Assembly (NCBI RefSeq): GCF_000199675.1
Contig: NC_014960.1
Span: forward strand, 2,108,001-2,172,000
DNA from: Anaerolinea thermophila UNI-1
Lineage (GTDB): Bacteria > Chloroflexota > Anaerolineae > Anaerolineales > Anaerolineaceae
Length of the DNA stretch: 64,000 bases
Direction: 5' to 3'
Position 1 is the first letter of the stretch. Every line of letters starts with the position of its first letter. Under the pieces are notes generated by a model. The model was not told the DNA's origin. It saw only the letters and a program-made list of their open reading frames with translations, and made no database searches. Made by a program: the position numbers and the translations under genes. Shown here in pieces: positions 1-8,990 of the stretch.

Positions 1-248
1 ACATGGTATGCTGAGTCCAGATAGGCTTGTTCGGGCCATAGTTGATATGCACGGGAAAAGGTCCACACTACCCGAGCCTGCAACGTTCCACCTTTGGAAG
101 CCAGAGGGTCAGGAATCCCCTCCTCATTGACCAATCCATAAACCCCCCCTCGGGGATCCCTGGCCGTTCCCATCCAAAATGGAAGGATACGTTCTCGAAC
201 TTCCTTCTCCATTTCATCTGCAAGAGTTCTGAGCATACGGATCTCCAT
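1..248 (-). CDS. AGE-family sugar epimerase (cellobiose 2-epimerase-like), 5' part only
   Basis: Only the first 82 codons are in the window; the gene continues past base 1. The ATG at 248 lies 3 bp after the stop of the upstream lactonase gene, so the two are probably co-transcribed. The visible N-terminus has the acidic helix, then ILPFW, a GGFYG motif around residue 35, and a K-G-x-x-x-x-x-R stretch followed by WTFSRAY, which matches the first helices of the N-acylglucosamine 2-epimerase (alpha/alpha)6 barrel, particularly cellobiose 2-epimerases. Those enzymes epimerise the reducing-end glucose of beta-1,4 disaccharides to mannose in the cytoplasm. The catalytic histidines lie outside the window, so the substrate is inferred. 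An N-acylglucosamine or mannose epimerase remains possible. Confidence 0.72.
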   Translation of the reverse strand, partial: MEIRMLRTLADEMEKEVRERILPFWMGTARDPRGGVYGLVNEEGIPDPLASKGGTLQARVVWTFSRAYQLWPEQAYLDSAYH

Positions 249-251
249 GAT

Positions 252-1322
252 CTATAAATCGTAAAATTTGATACAAACGGGAGAATTCACCTCAACAGAG
301 AACCCAGCCGGCTGGATCTCCCCTGTTTCTCGATCACGATGGAAAAGGACCACATTGTCTGAGTATTGATTGGCAACCAGAATGAAACGTCCCGTTGGAT
401 CAATGCTAAAGTTTCGGGGCCAGGAACCCTGAATGGACGCATACATCACTGGCAGGAGTTTGGGCACTCTGTTACCCCATACTCTGAAAATCGCCAGGCT
501 GTCATGTCCACGGTTGGAGACATATAGAAAGGTCTCATCCTGTGAAAGGTGGATATCAGCCACAATATTCTCCCCTGAGAAGTCAGGGGGCAGGGTTGAA
601 ACTGTCTCAACCATCTCTGCCTTTCCTTTCTCCAGGTCCCAATCCAATATGGAGACACTACTACCCAATTCATTGGCTACAAAAAGGCACCTACCATTCG
701 ATGTAAACGTAAAATGACGAGGTCCAGCACCTGGAGGTAAGGAGATTTCCCCATGAATGAGGAATTTTCCTTGTGTTCTCTCAAGACGGTAAATGAATAT
801 CCTGTCCAGGCCCAAATCGGCAGCGAGCAAATAGTTTCCCGAAGGGTCAAAGTCTATCGAATGGGCATGGGGTGTTTCCTGCCGGGCATGATTGGGGCCC
901 AAGACTCCCTGGTGTTGTCTCCAATCCGAGATTTCGCCTAGAGAACCATCCGAAAGAACAGGATGGAGAGAGATACTGCCTCCTGTGTAGTTCGCGCACA
1001 TTACCCATTCCCCCTGACGATCCACACTCACATAACATGGATGAGCACCCTGAGTAGGCTGAGAATTCAGCAAATTCAAGGCACCTGTTTGTGGATGGAT
1101 GGCAAAGGCGCTCACCATGCCTTCCTCAAGTTCGTTTACTGCATACAGAACATGCTTTCGCGGGTGAAATGCAAGAAAGGATGGGTTCAGTCCGGAAGTG
1201 GAAGAGGAAAAGGTCAATTTCCCTGTGACCGGATTCATTACATACACAAAAATTCCTTCTTGGCGATGCGGTTTAGAAGGTTCAGTCTGTGTATAGGTTC
1301 CAACATAGACGAAACGAGTCAT
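252..1322 (-). CDS. Lactonase family protein (seven-bladed beta-propeller, 6-phosphogluconolactonase-like)
   Basis: A 356-residue protein of the lactonase family seen in YbhE-type 6-phosphogluconolactonases. It starts MTRFVYVGTYTQ, the usual first propeller strand, and carries repeated blade motifs such as HPRKHVLYAVNE, DPSGNYLLAADLGLDR, a GPRHF motif near residue 200, and LYVSNRGHDS. The length matches the usual 330-380 residues. No signal peptide is visible, so it should be cytoplasmic. If it is a true phosphogluconolactonase it serves the oxidative pentose phosphate pathway, but many homologues act on other sugar lactones. It sits just ahead of an AGE-family epimerase gene (3-bp gap), which fits a carbohydrate operon. 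No close Shine-Dalgarno stands out. Confidence 0.8.
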   Translation of the reverse strand: MTRFVYVGTYTQTEPSKPHRQEGIFVYVMNPVTGKLTFSSSTSGLNPSFLAFHPRKHVLYAVNELEEGMVSAFAIHPQTGALNLLNSQPTQGAHPCYVSVDRQGEWVMCANYTGGSISLHPVLSDGSLGEISDWRQHQGVLGPNHARQETPHAHSIDFDPSGNYLLAADLGLDRIFIYRLERTQGKFLIHGEISLPPGAGPRHFTFTSNGRCLFVANELGSSVSILDWDLEKGKAEMVETVSTLPPDFSGENIVADIHLSQDETFLYVSNRGHDSLAIFRVWGNRVPKLLPVMYASIQGSWPRNFSIDPTGRFILVANQYSDNVVLFHRDRETGEIQPAGFSVEVNSPVCIKFYDL

Positions 1323-1472
1323 AGGACTTTTTACTCCTATATCAAGTGGAAATTCTTAACGAAAATCGAAGACCAATTGCTTACTCTTCCTTTGCAAACC
1401 CATTTCACAAACATGCAGGGGTAATTCAAATTGAATATAACATAACTTCAAATTCTAAGAATGAGAATGGCT

Positions 1473-2645
1473 TCACGGGAGAGCAGAGGGAATCAACGCC
1501 GTGAGAAGTGGTTCCACCCATACGTGGGTTTGAGCATTATAGACTCCAAAGCCTGCGCAGAATTCCCAGTACGCCCAGGAAAAACCACGCTTTTCTGCCG
1601 AACGCGCCACATACTCCGTCCATCTTTTCCGGGAGTCCATATCGGCTTTGGAATAGGCACCAAATTCCCCCAGAAAAATAGGACGATGATACTTTTGAGC
1701 CCACATTAAAGCCAAATCGAAGTCGGTATCAATGGCTTTCTTTTCCCATTCCTTTCCTTCCCATGGAGTACCCAGATACTTTTCACTCCCCGAAACCCAT
1801 TCAGCCCCCTGATGAGTAAATTCAAAAGGTGAATAATAGTGCACAGTCACAATCAGGTTTCGATCTGTTTCGGGAAGAGTTAAATCCTGCAATGCTCCCA
1901 TGTTGTTCCAGTTTCCAGGGCCTACAATGAGAGTGCGCTCCGGGTTGGTTTTACGAATAGTTCGAATGGCTTCAGCAGCCAGATCACTCCAGAAAACCGA
2001 CAGAGGGCCATGAGGTTCATTCAGCAATTCAAAATACAAACTTTCAGGGTAGTCCTGATAATGCAAAGCAATTTGCTCCCAAATCGCAAGAAAGCGATCG
2101 TGATGGAGCCGAGGGTTTTCCATCAACTCATCGTAATGGTGAATATTGATGACTACACGCAAGTTATTCCTGAACGCCTGTTCAATCGCCCAATCCACCC
2201 GCTTAAAAAATACAGGATCGATGGTATATGGGAACTCAGAATCGGCATGGGCACTCCATCGGATAGGAATACGCACACTGTCAAACCCTGCTGAAGAAAT
2301 CAACAAGAAAAATGTTTCGTTCAGGGTTACACCCCACTCGCCTTCACTTGGGGCTTCCAAAGCATTTCCCAGGTTAATCCCTCTACCCAAACGACGATTT
2401 TGCTCAAAGACATGCTCATCTGCACCAGAGATCACAGAGGGAACCGGCGTAGAAGTATTGCCAGGTACAGAAGGAAATGGAGGCACAGTTTTTGTAGATG
2501 ATAGGCTCCCTGACAAGCGTGTTCCTGCCTTATCAGTTGTAACAGAGATATCGGCATCAGGACGAACGGCACAACCAAACAGCGTCAAAATTATCAGAAC
2601 CATCCAAAGAGGGCTAAAAAAGGAGGGGATTTGCGTCTTATTCAT
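1473..2645 (-). CDS. GH5 family endoglucanase/mannanase lipoprotein
   Basis: A secreted glycoside hydrolase of family 5. The N-terminus has a positive start, a hydrophobic stretch and the lipobox LTLFGC, so it should be a lipid-anchored exoprotein, followed by a Ser/Thr/Pro-rich linker. The TIM barrel shows GINLGNALEAP, VRIPIRW, INIHHYDE, the acid/base motif LLNEPHG and the nucleophile motif FLGEFGAY, with the conserved WAYWEF near the end. Substrate could be beta-1,4-glucan or beta-mannan; sequence alone does not decide. A GTG at 2651 overlaps the upstream ABC gene stop (GTGA) and an ATG follows at 2645; neither has a clear ribosome site, and translational coupling is likely. Its placement directly after a four-gene ABC operon may be incidental. 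Confidence 0.85.
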   Translation of the reverse strand: MNKTQIPSFFSPLWMVLIILTLFGCAVRPDADISVTTDKAGTRLSGSLSSTKTVPPFPSVPGNTSTPVPSVISGADEHVFEQNRRLGRGINLGNALEAPSEGEWGVTLNETFFLLISSAGFDSVRIPIRWSAHADSEFPYTIDPVFFKRVDWAIEQAFRNNLRVVINIHHYDELMENPRLHHDRFLAIWEQIALHYQDYPESLYFELLNEPHGPLSVFWSDLAAEAIRTIRKTNPERTLIVGPGNWNNMGALQDLTLPETDRNLIVTVHYYSPFEFTHQGAEWVSGSEKYLGTPWEGKEWEKKAIDTDFDLALMWAQKYHRPIFLGEFGAYSKADMDSRKRWTEYVARSAEKRGFSWAYWEFCAGFGVYNAQTHVWVEPLLTALIPSALP

Positions 2646-2647
2646 TT

Positions 2648-3391
2648 TCACAGGTTTGGAAATCGGATAGAACGAATTTGCCCATCCATCAAATCTACCA
2701 CCATATGGGCATATTCCTCAATCAGCGGATCATGAGTCGCCATTAACACAGTAATCCCCTCTTTAACGGCAATGAATCGGAAAAGCGCCATGATCTGCCT
2801 TCCTGTGGTGCTATCCAATTCGCCGGTTGGTTCATCTGCGATTATCAATTCAGGACGGGTAGCCAGGGCTCGTGCAATGGCAACACGTTGTTGTTGTCCG
2901 CCAGAAAGTTCCCATGGGCGGTGATGTGCCCAGGATCCCAACCCCACAATTTCCAGCGCCCGCATAGCCAGTTTACGCCTATCCGTTTGGATATTTGCTA
3001 TGCGAAGCATCAACTCTACATTCTCTATTGCTGAAAATACGGGCAAAATAGCAAAGGATTGAAACACAAACCCTAAGCGCTGCCTTCTCAGTTCGGTTTT
3101 GGCTTCATCATCCAGTTGAGAAAGCCTTATTCCAAACAATTCCACTTCTCCCTGGGTAGGCGTATCCAATCCCCCAATCATGTTAAGCAGGGTGGTCTTT
3201 CCCGAGCCTGAACGCCCTTTAAGCGCTACCAAAACCCCTTTCGGGATCTCCAGCGAGATGTCCCTTAAAGCAGTTACCCGGGAAGCGCCCAACTCATAAA
3301 TCCGGGTCACATGGCTTACCTTTACAATCATTTCTCGATTTTGGAGAGACTCGGGGAATTCAGCAATCATCGGTTGTTCCACAGATTCCAT
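2648..3391 (-). CDS. ABC transporter ATP-binding protein (MacB/LolD type)
   Basis: The second ATPase of the export operon. It has a complete nucleotide-binding domain: Walker A GRSGSGKTT, Q-loop in VFQSFAIL, signature LSGGQQQR, Walker B LIIADEPTGELD and the H-loop ATHDP. These are hallmarks of the MacB/LolD/FtsE subgroup that pairs with FtsX-type permeases. The ATG at 3391 was chosen because GGAGGT lies at the right distance; a longer in-frame GTG at 3415 would overlap the preceding gene. Having two ATPase genes for one permease suggests a heterodimeric ATPase pair. The substrate cannot be read from the sequence. Confidence 0.9.
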   Translation of the reverse strand: MESVEQPMIAEFPESLQNREMIVKVSHVTRIYELGASRVTALRDISLEIPKGVLVALKGRSGSGKTTLLNMIGGLDTPTQGEVELFGIRLSQLDDEAKTELRRQRLGFVFQSFAILPVFSAIENVELMLRIANIQTDRRKLAMRALEIVGLGSWAHHRPWELSGGQQQRVAIARALATRPELIIADEPTGELDSTTGRQIMALFRFIAVKEGITVLMATHDPLIEEYAHMVVDLMDGQIRSIRFPNL

Positions 3392-3396
3392 TCCTT

Positions 3397-4446
3397 TTAC
3401 CTCCAACGAAGCCACTTTAATTTTTTGACACTTCCGGGCTTGCGCTGAGGGACTTTCTCGCCCGAAAAGAGAATGGCTATTTGCTCTTCAATGGTCAGAT
3501 TCTTCAAGGGCTCCCCGCCCTCCCCTTCTACGGGTTTAATAATAATCCTGCCATCCTCGATTTGCATTTCCACCCTTTTGCCTATTCCCAACTCCTCTCG
3601 AATTTCTTTGGGAATCTGAAGTCTCCCAGCCGAATCAAGCATAACAAACTCTTTATAGGTCACTTGAGAGGGCAGCAAGATCTCTTGCGAACCCGATGCC
3701 CCTCCGGCCATGAGGGCTTCCAATTGCGAAACCTGACGCACGGTTTCTGTAGCTATTTTGCCATCCCGGATAGCCACCACACGATCCACCTGTTCTGCAA
3801 TACGAGGGTCGTGGCTCACAATCACAATGGTAAGATCCAGTTCTTCCCTCAAGCGGCTAAAAGTTTCCATAATTGTTCTGGCAGTAGCAGAATCCACCTC
3901 GCCGGTGGGCTCATCGCCCAAAAGCAAAACAGGCCGGTTCGCTAAGGCTACCGCGATGGCAATACGTTGCTGTTCTCCACCGGAAAGTTGTATCAACTGA
4001 TGATGTCTTCGATGAAACAATCCCACTGAGTTGAGCAACTCATGCGCCCACTCTCTGCGTTGCTGCTTATTGTGAACTCCCGACATTATCATGGGAAGCT
4101 CAATATTCTCTTCTGCCGTCAAATAGGGAATTAAGTTTCGCGAGGTTTGCTGCCAGACAAACCCTACTTTGGTACGCTGATATTCATTCAAGGCTTCATC
4201 GGAGAGGCTTAAAAGATCGATCTCATCTACAGTGACCTTACCCGCGGAAGGACGATCCAAACCGCCCAGGATATTCATCAATGTGGTTTTTCCCGACCCG
4301 GAAGCCCCAACGATTGCCAGCATTTCCTTACGGGGAACCACTAAATCCAAACCTTGAAGAGCCACGACTTCCAAATCGGCGATTTTGTAAATTTTGACCA
4401 GATTTTCACAAACGATTAGCGGTTCAGCAGTCATCTGATTCGGCAT
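3397..4446 (-). CDS. ABC transporter ATP-binding protein with C-terminal SpoVT/AbrB domain
   Basis: The first ATPase of the operon. Residues about 8-230 form an ABC domain with GASGSGKTT (Walker A, about 47-55), LSGGEQQR, LLLGDEPTGEVD and VSHDP. Unlike its neighbour it continues with about 100 extra residues. These include VMLDSAGRLQIPKEIREELG, a textbook SpoVT/AbrB swapped-hairpin motif normally found in DNA-binding regulators and antitoxins, and then a basic tail. The ATG at 4446 has GTGAGG six bases upstream; an in-frame GTG at 4458 overlaps the permease stop by one base (TAGTG). The AbrB part could mediate dimerisation or autoregulation, which is inference. Confidence 0.88.
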   Translation of the reverse strand: MPNQMTAEPLIVCENLVKIYKIADLEVVALQGLDLVVPRKEMLAIVGASGSGKTTLMNILGGLDRPSAGKVTVDEIDLLSLSDEALNEYQRTKVGFVWQQTSRNLIPYLTAEENIELPMIMSGVHNKQQRREWAHELLNSVGLFHRRHHQLIQLSGGEQQRIAIAVALANRPVLLLGDEPTGEVDSATARTIMETFSRLREELDLTIVIVSHDPRIAEQVDRVVAIRDGKIATETVRQVSQLEALMAGGASGSQEILLPSQVTYKEFVMLDSAGRLQIPKEIREELGIGKRVEMQIEDGRIIIKPVEGEGGEPLKNLTIEEQIAILFSGEKVPQRKPGSVKKLKWLRWR

Positions 4447-4457
4447 AATGATCCTCA

Positions 4458-7400
4458 CTACAAGGCTTCACCCATCTTCACAGCCTGGAACATCTTCAGG
4501 TTCATCAGAGCCCAAATTGTTCCCGCCATGGTTACAGCCAGGACAAACGCAAAAGCCAGGCTAAGGCCCACGGCTTCTTTCCAGCCAATGAGAACCTGAA
4601 ACGGTGGAACCGTTTGTCCTGATGAGGCGGATATTTGCAGGAATGGAATGAACAGCACGCTGCTGAGCAACCCAACAAAAGCCCCTACACCAATGGCCCC
4701 CCCCATCAGAATACCTTGCTCCAAAACCAGATGAGCCATGAGTTGTTTCAATGACATTCCAATTGCCTGTAAAATTCCCAATTGGATGAATCGTCTGCGG
4801 AGAGAGGCATACGAATACAAAACAAAACCAATGCCAGGCATCAAGCCGGTAAAGATAAACCCCACATTTAGCACCCCAAACAACCCCAGCCGCTCAGGCT
4901 GTTCAATGGCTTGCTGAATCTTTTGTATAGCATTTCCCCGCACATCGACGACTGCTCGATCACCCCCAACCAGTTGGCGAATTTTCCGGAGCAGGTCATT
5001 GGAATCAGTGCCATTCTTCAAGTTCATCCAAATATCATAACCGATGACTTCATCAGGTAATTCAAAAAGTGAATCCAGGTTTACCACCAGCGTTGGACGT
5101 TTATCAGGGAATACTGTAGGGAAATACGAATAAATCCCCACCACCATTAACTCCCTTTCGTTGCGCTGATCCAGAATGTTCACCGTGGTAAGGAGAGTAT
5201 CTCCAATTTTCAACCCCAATCTGTCTGCAAGGTCTTTGGGAACAAGCACCCCCATGGGTTCCAAACCGAGGGCATTCATAAGTTCCCCCAAAGGAACTTC
5301 CGCAAAATCATTGCGGTAAAATGCTACCAGTGGGAAATCCAAACGGTCAATTCCCATGAACACACATTCCTGCTCTCCGGTACCATAGGAAAACGTACCG
5401 GGATATTTTCCCACACGAGTAACATGTTGAACCCCTGGTAACTTGAAATGTTCTTCCATAGAGGTGTAACTATCCAGACTCAAGTCGGCTTCCGACACTG
5501 TAATGGTAGATGAACCGGAGGAAGAGCTGCTAAAAGATGAACTACCTTCCGAAACAGCATATTCATGGATAACCAAATCTGCCCCTTCACGATAATAAAT
5601 AGAGTCATACGTCCACTGATCCAGGGTCTTGGCAGTTGAAGCCGAAAAAATTGCCAGGCTCAGAGAAATCATGATCAGCAACAGAGCATTTGAGTAATCA
5701 GAAGGACGACGAGCAATTTGCTGGATCGCCAGATAAGCCCATACCTGAGGGATATTTTCAAATATTCGAGAAAGAAAGCGTACAAAAAACGGCAACAGCC
5801 GCACAGAAATCATACACAACGCAATGACAAAGAGTGCCGGTGCAACAAAAAGCAGCAGGTCCCGGTATTGCGGATTGGTGGATGGGTCCAGAATGGGGAC
5901 AAAACGTAATTGTCTGGCAAACCCGCTTTGAGAAAGATACGCATAAATTCCCGGAAGCAAGAGAAAGAGATCCAAGTAATATCGCTGCCACAAGGGCCTT
6001 TGAGAGCCCCTCCCCTGTTCCTGCTTGAGCCTTACGATACTGATCTGGCTTGCGGAAATCCCGGGAAGAAAACGGGCTATCAGGATAACCAGAATAGCAA
6101 CAAAATACCACGTGAGATTGATACCCAACACGCTGAAAGAAATCTCCGAGCGGGAGGTAAACTCCAGGAATGAAACGGTTCGCCCCATCAAATTTGCCGC
6201 AATCCATCCAAGCAAAAAAGAGGGGAGCACCGCGACACCTATGAGAATCAAACTCTCAACAAGATTGAGGCTGGCAACTCTCCACCAGGATGTCCCCCGC
6301 CCACGCAAGGTAACCATTTCCTGCTCATATTGCTGAACTGCAATGGAAGCCGTCAGACTGACAAACAAAAGCGCCAGCACTGCCATTGGAGAGCCAATGG
6401 CGTAAAATAAGGTGGTCAGGGTATTCGCTCGTTCCTGATAGGCTTCCAACGCTTTTAAGGGAGAGTAGTCGATGGTCATACCGGGGACTCGACGACGAAG
6501 TTCGGAGTCCAAACGAACCAATCCTCGAGCATAATCATCTGCAAAAGCCAGATTCAGTCGTTTTTCATCCAGAACGACATACCAGGAAGCGTTAAAGACC
6601 GGACGGGAGAAGAATTCAGCCATTCGATTTTGATACGTTTCTCCGGGAATCCAGAACGAGGTAGAGAAGGCTGTTTTGGGCAATTCGAACCAGAGAGAGT
6701 CTTGCGAATCCAGGGGGACCCAGATACCTGTGATGACCACCTCCAGCGGACCGTTACGAAAACGGTCACCTACATTCAAGAACATTTCATCTGCTGTACT
6801 CTCCAAAACAGCCACTTCCACCGGTTCCCCGCTCTTCGTACTGGGAGAGGGCCAGCGCCCATCGACAATTTTCCCCATAGATGGAACATTGTCCTGCGCG
6901 ATAAAAGACATCACAATCCATGGTTGATTAGAGGGAGCCAAACTGCGAGGAGGAAAGGGATTCAACCCAATCGTGGCGGTCTGAGCACGAGCAATCACTG
7001 CTCGTACAGGAATTCCAACCACACGGGGGGTATTCTTTTCAAGCCATTGGGCTGTTTCTTCTACCTTATCGACATTCAGAGTACCAGCCCCCTGCTTATC
7101 TGTGGCGTTCATGTGCAAACTGAACAGGCTTCTTCGAGTGGTCAGAGCGATTTCTTCCAACTGAACTCTTAAAACCTCACTTGCCACGCCATGCGAAAAA
7201 ATCGGAACACAAACCACCATTGCCAAAACAGCGACGATCCCCAGTAAAGCGCTAAGGCTGAGCCCGAGGTTGTGGCGCAACCGTTTGAGAACCACAACCA
7301 GCATAGCGGCGAAGGACAAAAGAATATTCTTTGCTGTCCCCAGCCATGATACGGCCATGCCGGGTAAGGCACTCCACAATTGGGTAATCGCACGGAATAT

Positions 7401-7469
7401 CCCAATGCCCAATTTCTTGAAATCGGGACGTGCTAATAGACCAAAAAACCGCTTAAGTTTGAGGAGCAT
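4458..7469 (-). CDS. FtsX-like ABC transporter permease, large two-module form
   Basis: A 1003-residue integral membrane protein. A hydrophobic segment near residues 65-95 is followed by a large extracytoplasmic region, then a cluster of transmembrane helices (about 350-480 and 520-570), a second extracytoplasmic MacB-like core with a Ser-rich stretch near residue 650, and a final FtsX block of three helices (about 870-990). This doubled FtsX layout is typical of permeases that work with MacB-type ATPases and do not transport through a classic channel. It lies between the adaptor gene (20-bp gap) and the ATPases (1-bp overlap), so the four genes form one operon. AAGGAG lies about ten bases before the ATG. 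A lipoprotein, peptide or drug substrate is possible. Confidence 0.88.
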   Translation of the reverse strand: MLLKLKRFFGLLARPDFKKLGIGIFRAITQLWSALPGMAVSWLGTAKNILLSFAAMLVVVLKRLRHNLGLSLSALLGIVAVLAMVVCVPIFSHGVASEVLRVQLEEIALTTRRSLFSLHMNATDKQGAGTLNVDKVEETAQWLEKNTPRVVGIPVRAVIARAQTATIGLNPFPPRSLAPSNQPWIVMSFIAQDNVPSMGKIVDGRWPSPSTKSGEPVEVAVLESTADEMFLNVGDRFRNGPLEVVITGIWVPLDSQDSLWFELPKTAFSTSFWIPGETYQNRMAEFFSRPVFNASWYVVLDEKRLNLAFADDYARGLVRLDSELRRRVPGMTIDYSPLKALEAYQERANTLTTLFYAIGSPMAVLALLFVSLTASIAVQQYEQEMVTLRGRGTSWWRVASLNLVESLILIGVAVLPSFLLGWIAANLMGRTVSFLEFTSRSEISFSVLGINLTWYFVAILVILIARFLPGISASQISIVRLKQEQGRGSQRPLWQRYYLDLFLLLPGIYAYLSQSGFARQLRFVPILDPSTNPQYRDLLLFVAPALFVIALCMISVRLLPFFVRFLSRIFENIPQVWAYLAIQQIARRPSDYSNALLLIMISLSLAIFSASTAKTLDQWTYDSIYYREGADLVIHEYAVSEGSSSFSSSSSGSSTITVSEADLSLDSYTSMEEHFKLPGVQHVTRVGKYPGTFSYGTGEQECVFMGIDRLDFPLVAFYRNDFAEVPLGELMNALGLEPMGVLVPKDLADRLGLKIGDTLLTTVNILDQRNERELMVVGIYSYFPTVFPDKRPTLVVNLDSLFELPDEVIGYDIWMNLKNGTDSNDLLRKIRQLVGGDRAVVDVRGNAIQKIQQAIEQPERLGLFGVLNVGFIFTGLMPGIGFVLYSYASLRRRFIQLGILQAIGMSLKQLMAHLVLEQGILMGGAIGVGAFVGLLSSVLFIPFLQISASSGQTVPPFQVLIGWKEAVGLSLAFAFVLAVTMAGTIWALMNLKMFQAVKMGEAL

Positions 7470-7489
7470 TGTCTACACGCTCCTTCCTG

Positions 7490-8689
7490 CTACGGTCCAA
7501 CAACCTGATCACCGGGTTCCAGGTCTGCAATCACTTCAACCCGGTCAAGGGACCTTAATCCAATCTGGGAGACTTCAACCCGACGGCGCTTATCTCCTTC
7601 CTGAACGATCACAAACTTTAATCCTTTGTATTCCCGAATCGCAGCAGGTGGCAGCAATAGAGCATTGTCTTTCCTCCCCAAAACGATCTTGAGAGTTACC
7701 GAACGCCCAACGCGAATCTGGTCTTGAGGTATCTCTTTTGATACCTTAAAGTACATGAAATCCCCTGTGAAACGTGAAGCGGAGGCTCCTTCTACTTTTG
7801 TACTGATGGGGAGGAAATTGGGTAAAAACTCAACAGGGTAGCCCTGAGAGTCGGTTTCGTTGAGGAATAAAAGAACTTCGGTGTTTTCGTTCATACGGCT
7901 AGCCAGATCCTTGTCATACTGCACCCGAACTACCAAATCCTTCGGATCTCCCACAATAAACGAAGTGAAAAAGGCATCTACCGATTGTCCCGGGCGAATA
8001 ATGCTACGCAGAACAATGCCATCAAATGGGGAAACGATTTGCCTCTCTGAAAGCAACTTTTCCAAACGTTCTACTGCCAGCTGACTGCGCTTGACCACCT
8101 GTTCAGCATAGGTAGTAGATTGTTCTTCCAGGATTTGGAGGCGCATCTCTGCCAGTTTCAGGTTTTGCTGAGTAATTTCCAGATTGGCCTGGGCACGCTG
8201 TTTTTCCAAGCCATAGGACTGCTCAACAGCCATCTGAGCCAGTTCCACCTGTTTTTGCAAAGTGAACACCTCCACCCTGGCTTTCTCTAAATCAAAAGCA
8301 AATTGCGCTTTTTCTCTCTCGTAATTTGCCTGAGCAACCTCCAGATCGATGCGGGCTTGTTGTAATTGATTAACCAAATCATCCACCTGAAGTTCTGCCA
8401 GGATATCCCCTTGCTTGACCAGGTCACCTTGCTTGAATGCTACCCGACTGACATACCCGGAGGCTCGAAAGAAAAGTTCCTCTTGCTTTGAGGGAACAAT
8501 CTCTCCAATTAATTTGCGCTCTTCCACAATAGGACCACGTTCAACAGTAAAGATTGAACGTTCATAATTCGAGACTTGTGGTACCGGAGTTGGCGTGGGT
8601 TTTCCTGAATTTTCAATTCCAGAGCAAGCGGAAAGAACTATAGAAACTGCGATAAAGATTATTGACAGGGATTTATGGGCTTGAGACAT
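7490..8689 (-). CDS. HlyD/RND-type periplasmic adaptor lipoprotein
   Basis: A 399-residue membrane-fusion protein, first gene of the ABC export operon. The N-terminus is a lipoprotein signal with the lipobox VLSACS, followed by a TPTPVP spacer. The lipoyl/barrel-sandwich half motif is seen around GDILAELQVDDL, then a long alpha-hairpin coiled coil (about residues 110-215), the returning half SPFDGIVLRSIIRPGQ, and a beta-barrel/C-terminal domain. This order is that of MacA-like adaptors. In a lineage often described as lacking a lipopolysaccharide outer membrane, it may bridge the permease to an extracellular substrate only. AGAGG precedes the ATG at the proper distance. Confidence 0.9.
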   Translation of the reverse strand: MSQAHKSLSIIFIAVSIVLSACSGIENSGKPTPTPVPQVSNYERSIFTVERGPIVEERKLIGEIVPSKQEELFFRASGYVSRVAFKQGDLVKQGDILAELQVDDLVNQLQQARIDLEVAQANYEREKAQFAFDLEKARVEVFTLQKQVELAQMAVEQSYGLEKQRAQANLEITQQNLKLAEMRLQILEEQSTTYAEQVVKRSQLAVERLEKLLSERQIVSPFDGIVLRSIIRPGQSVDAFFTSFIVGDPKDLVVRVQYDKDLASRMNENTEVLLFLNETDSQGYPVEFLPNFLPISTKVEGASASRFTGDFMYFKVSKEIPQDQIRVGRSVTLKIVLGRKDNALLLPPAAIREYKGLKFVIVQEGDKRRRVEVSQIGLRSLDRVEVIADLEPGDQVVGP

Positions 8690-8990
8690 GCCAAAACCTC
8701 TTGAAAAAAGAAAATAATAGAGTCAATCTTGCAACACCTGAAGGTATACACGTGTCACTCAATTTTACTGAAAAGAAAAGGCTATCCAGAGGTAAACTGT
8801 CAAAATGCAATTGTAATCCTAAAAGCCTATCTTGCTGGATTGGAAGGAAAATTCATCTTCTCTGTCACCCTTTGATGATGAATGCATTAGAATAAATAAA
8901 AAGTCCCTCTGATTGATTCTCTGGGGAAAAAACCTCCCAGAATAATCTTGCTTTTTCCAAGGTTCAATCCCGTTTTTACCTGGAGTCACT
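8690..8990. other. Divergent intergenic region between adaptor operon and alcohol dehydrogenase gene
   Basis: About 300 bases with no convincing gene. It must hold the promoter of the ABC export operon (minus strand) and that of the alcohol dehydrogenase gene (plus strand). On the minus strand a TTGACA is visible near 8797-8803, but no good -10 box follows at normal spacing. I see no riboswitch-like structure or strong inverted repeat. Confidence 0.5.
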
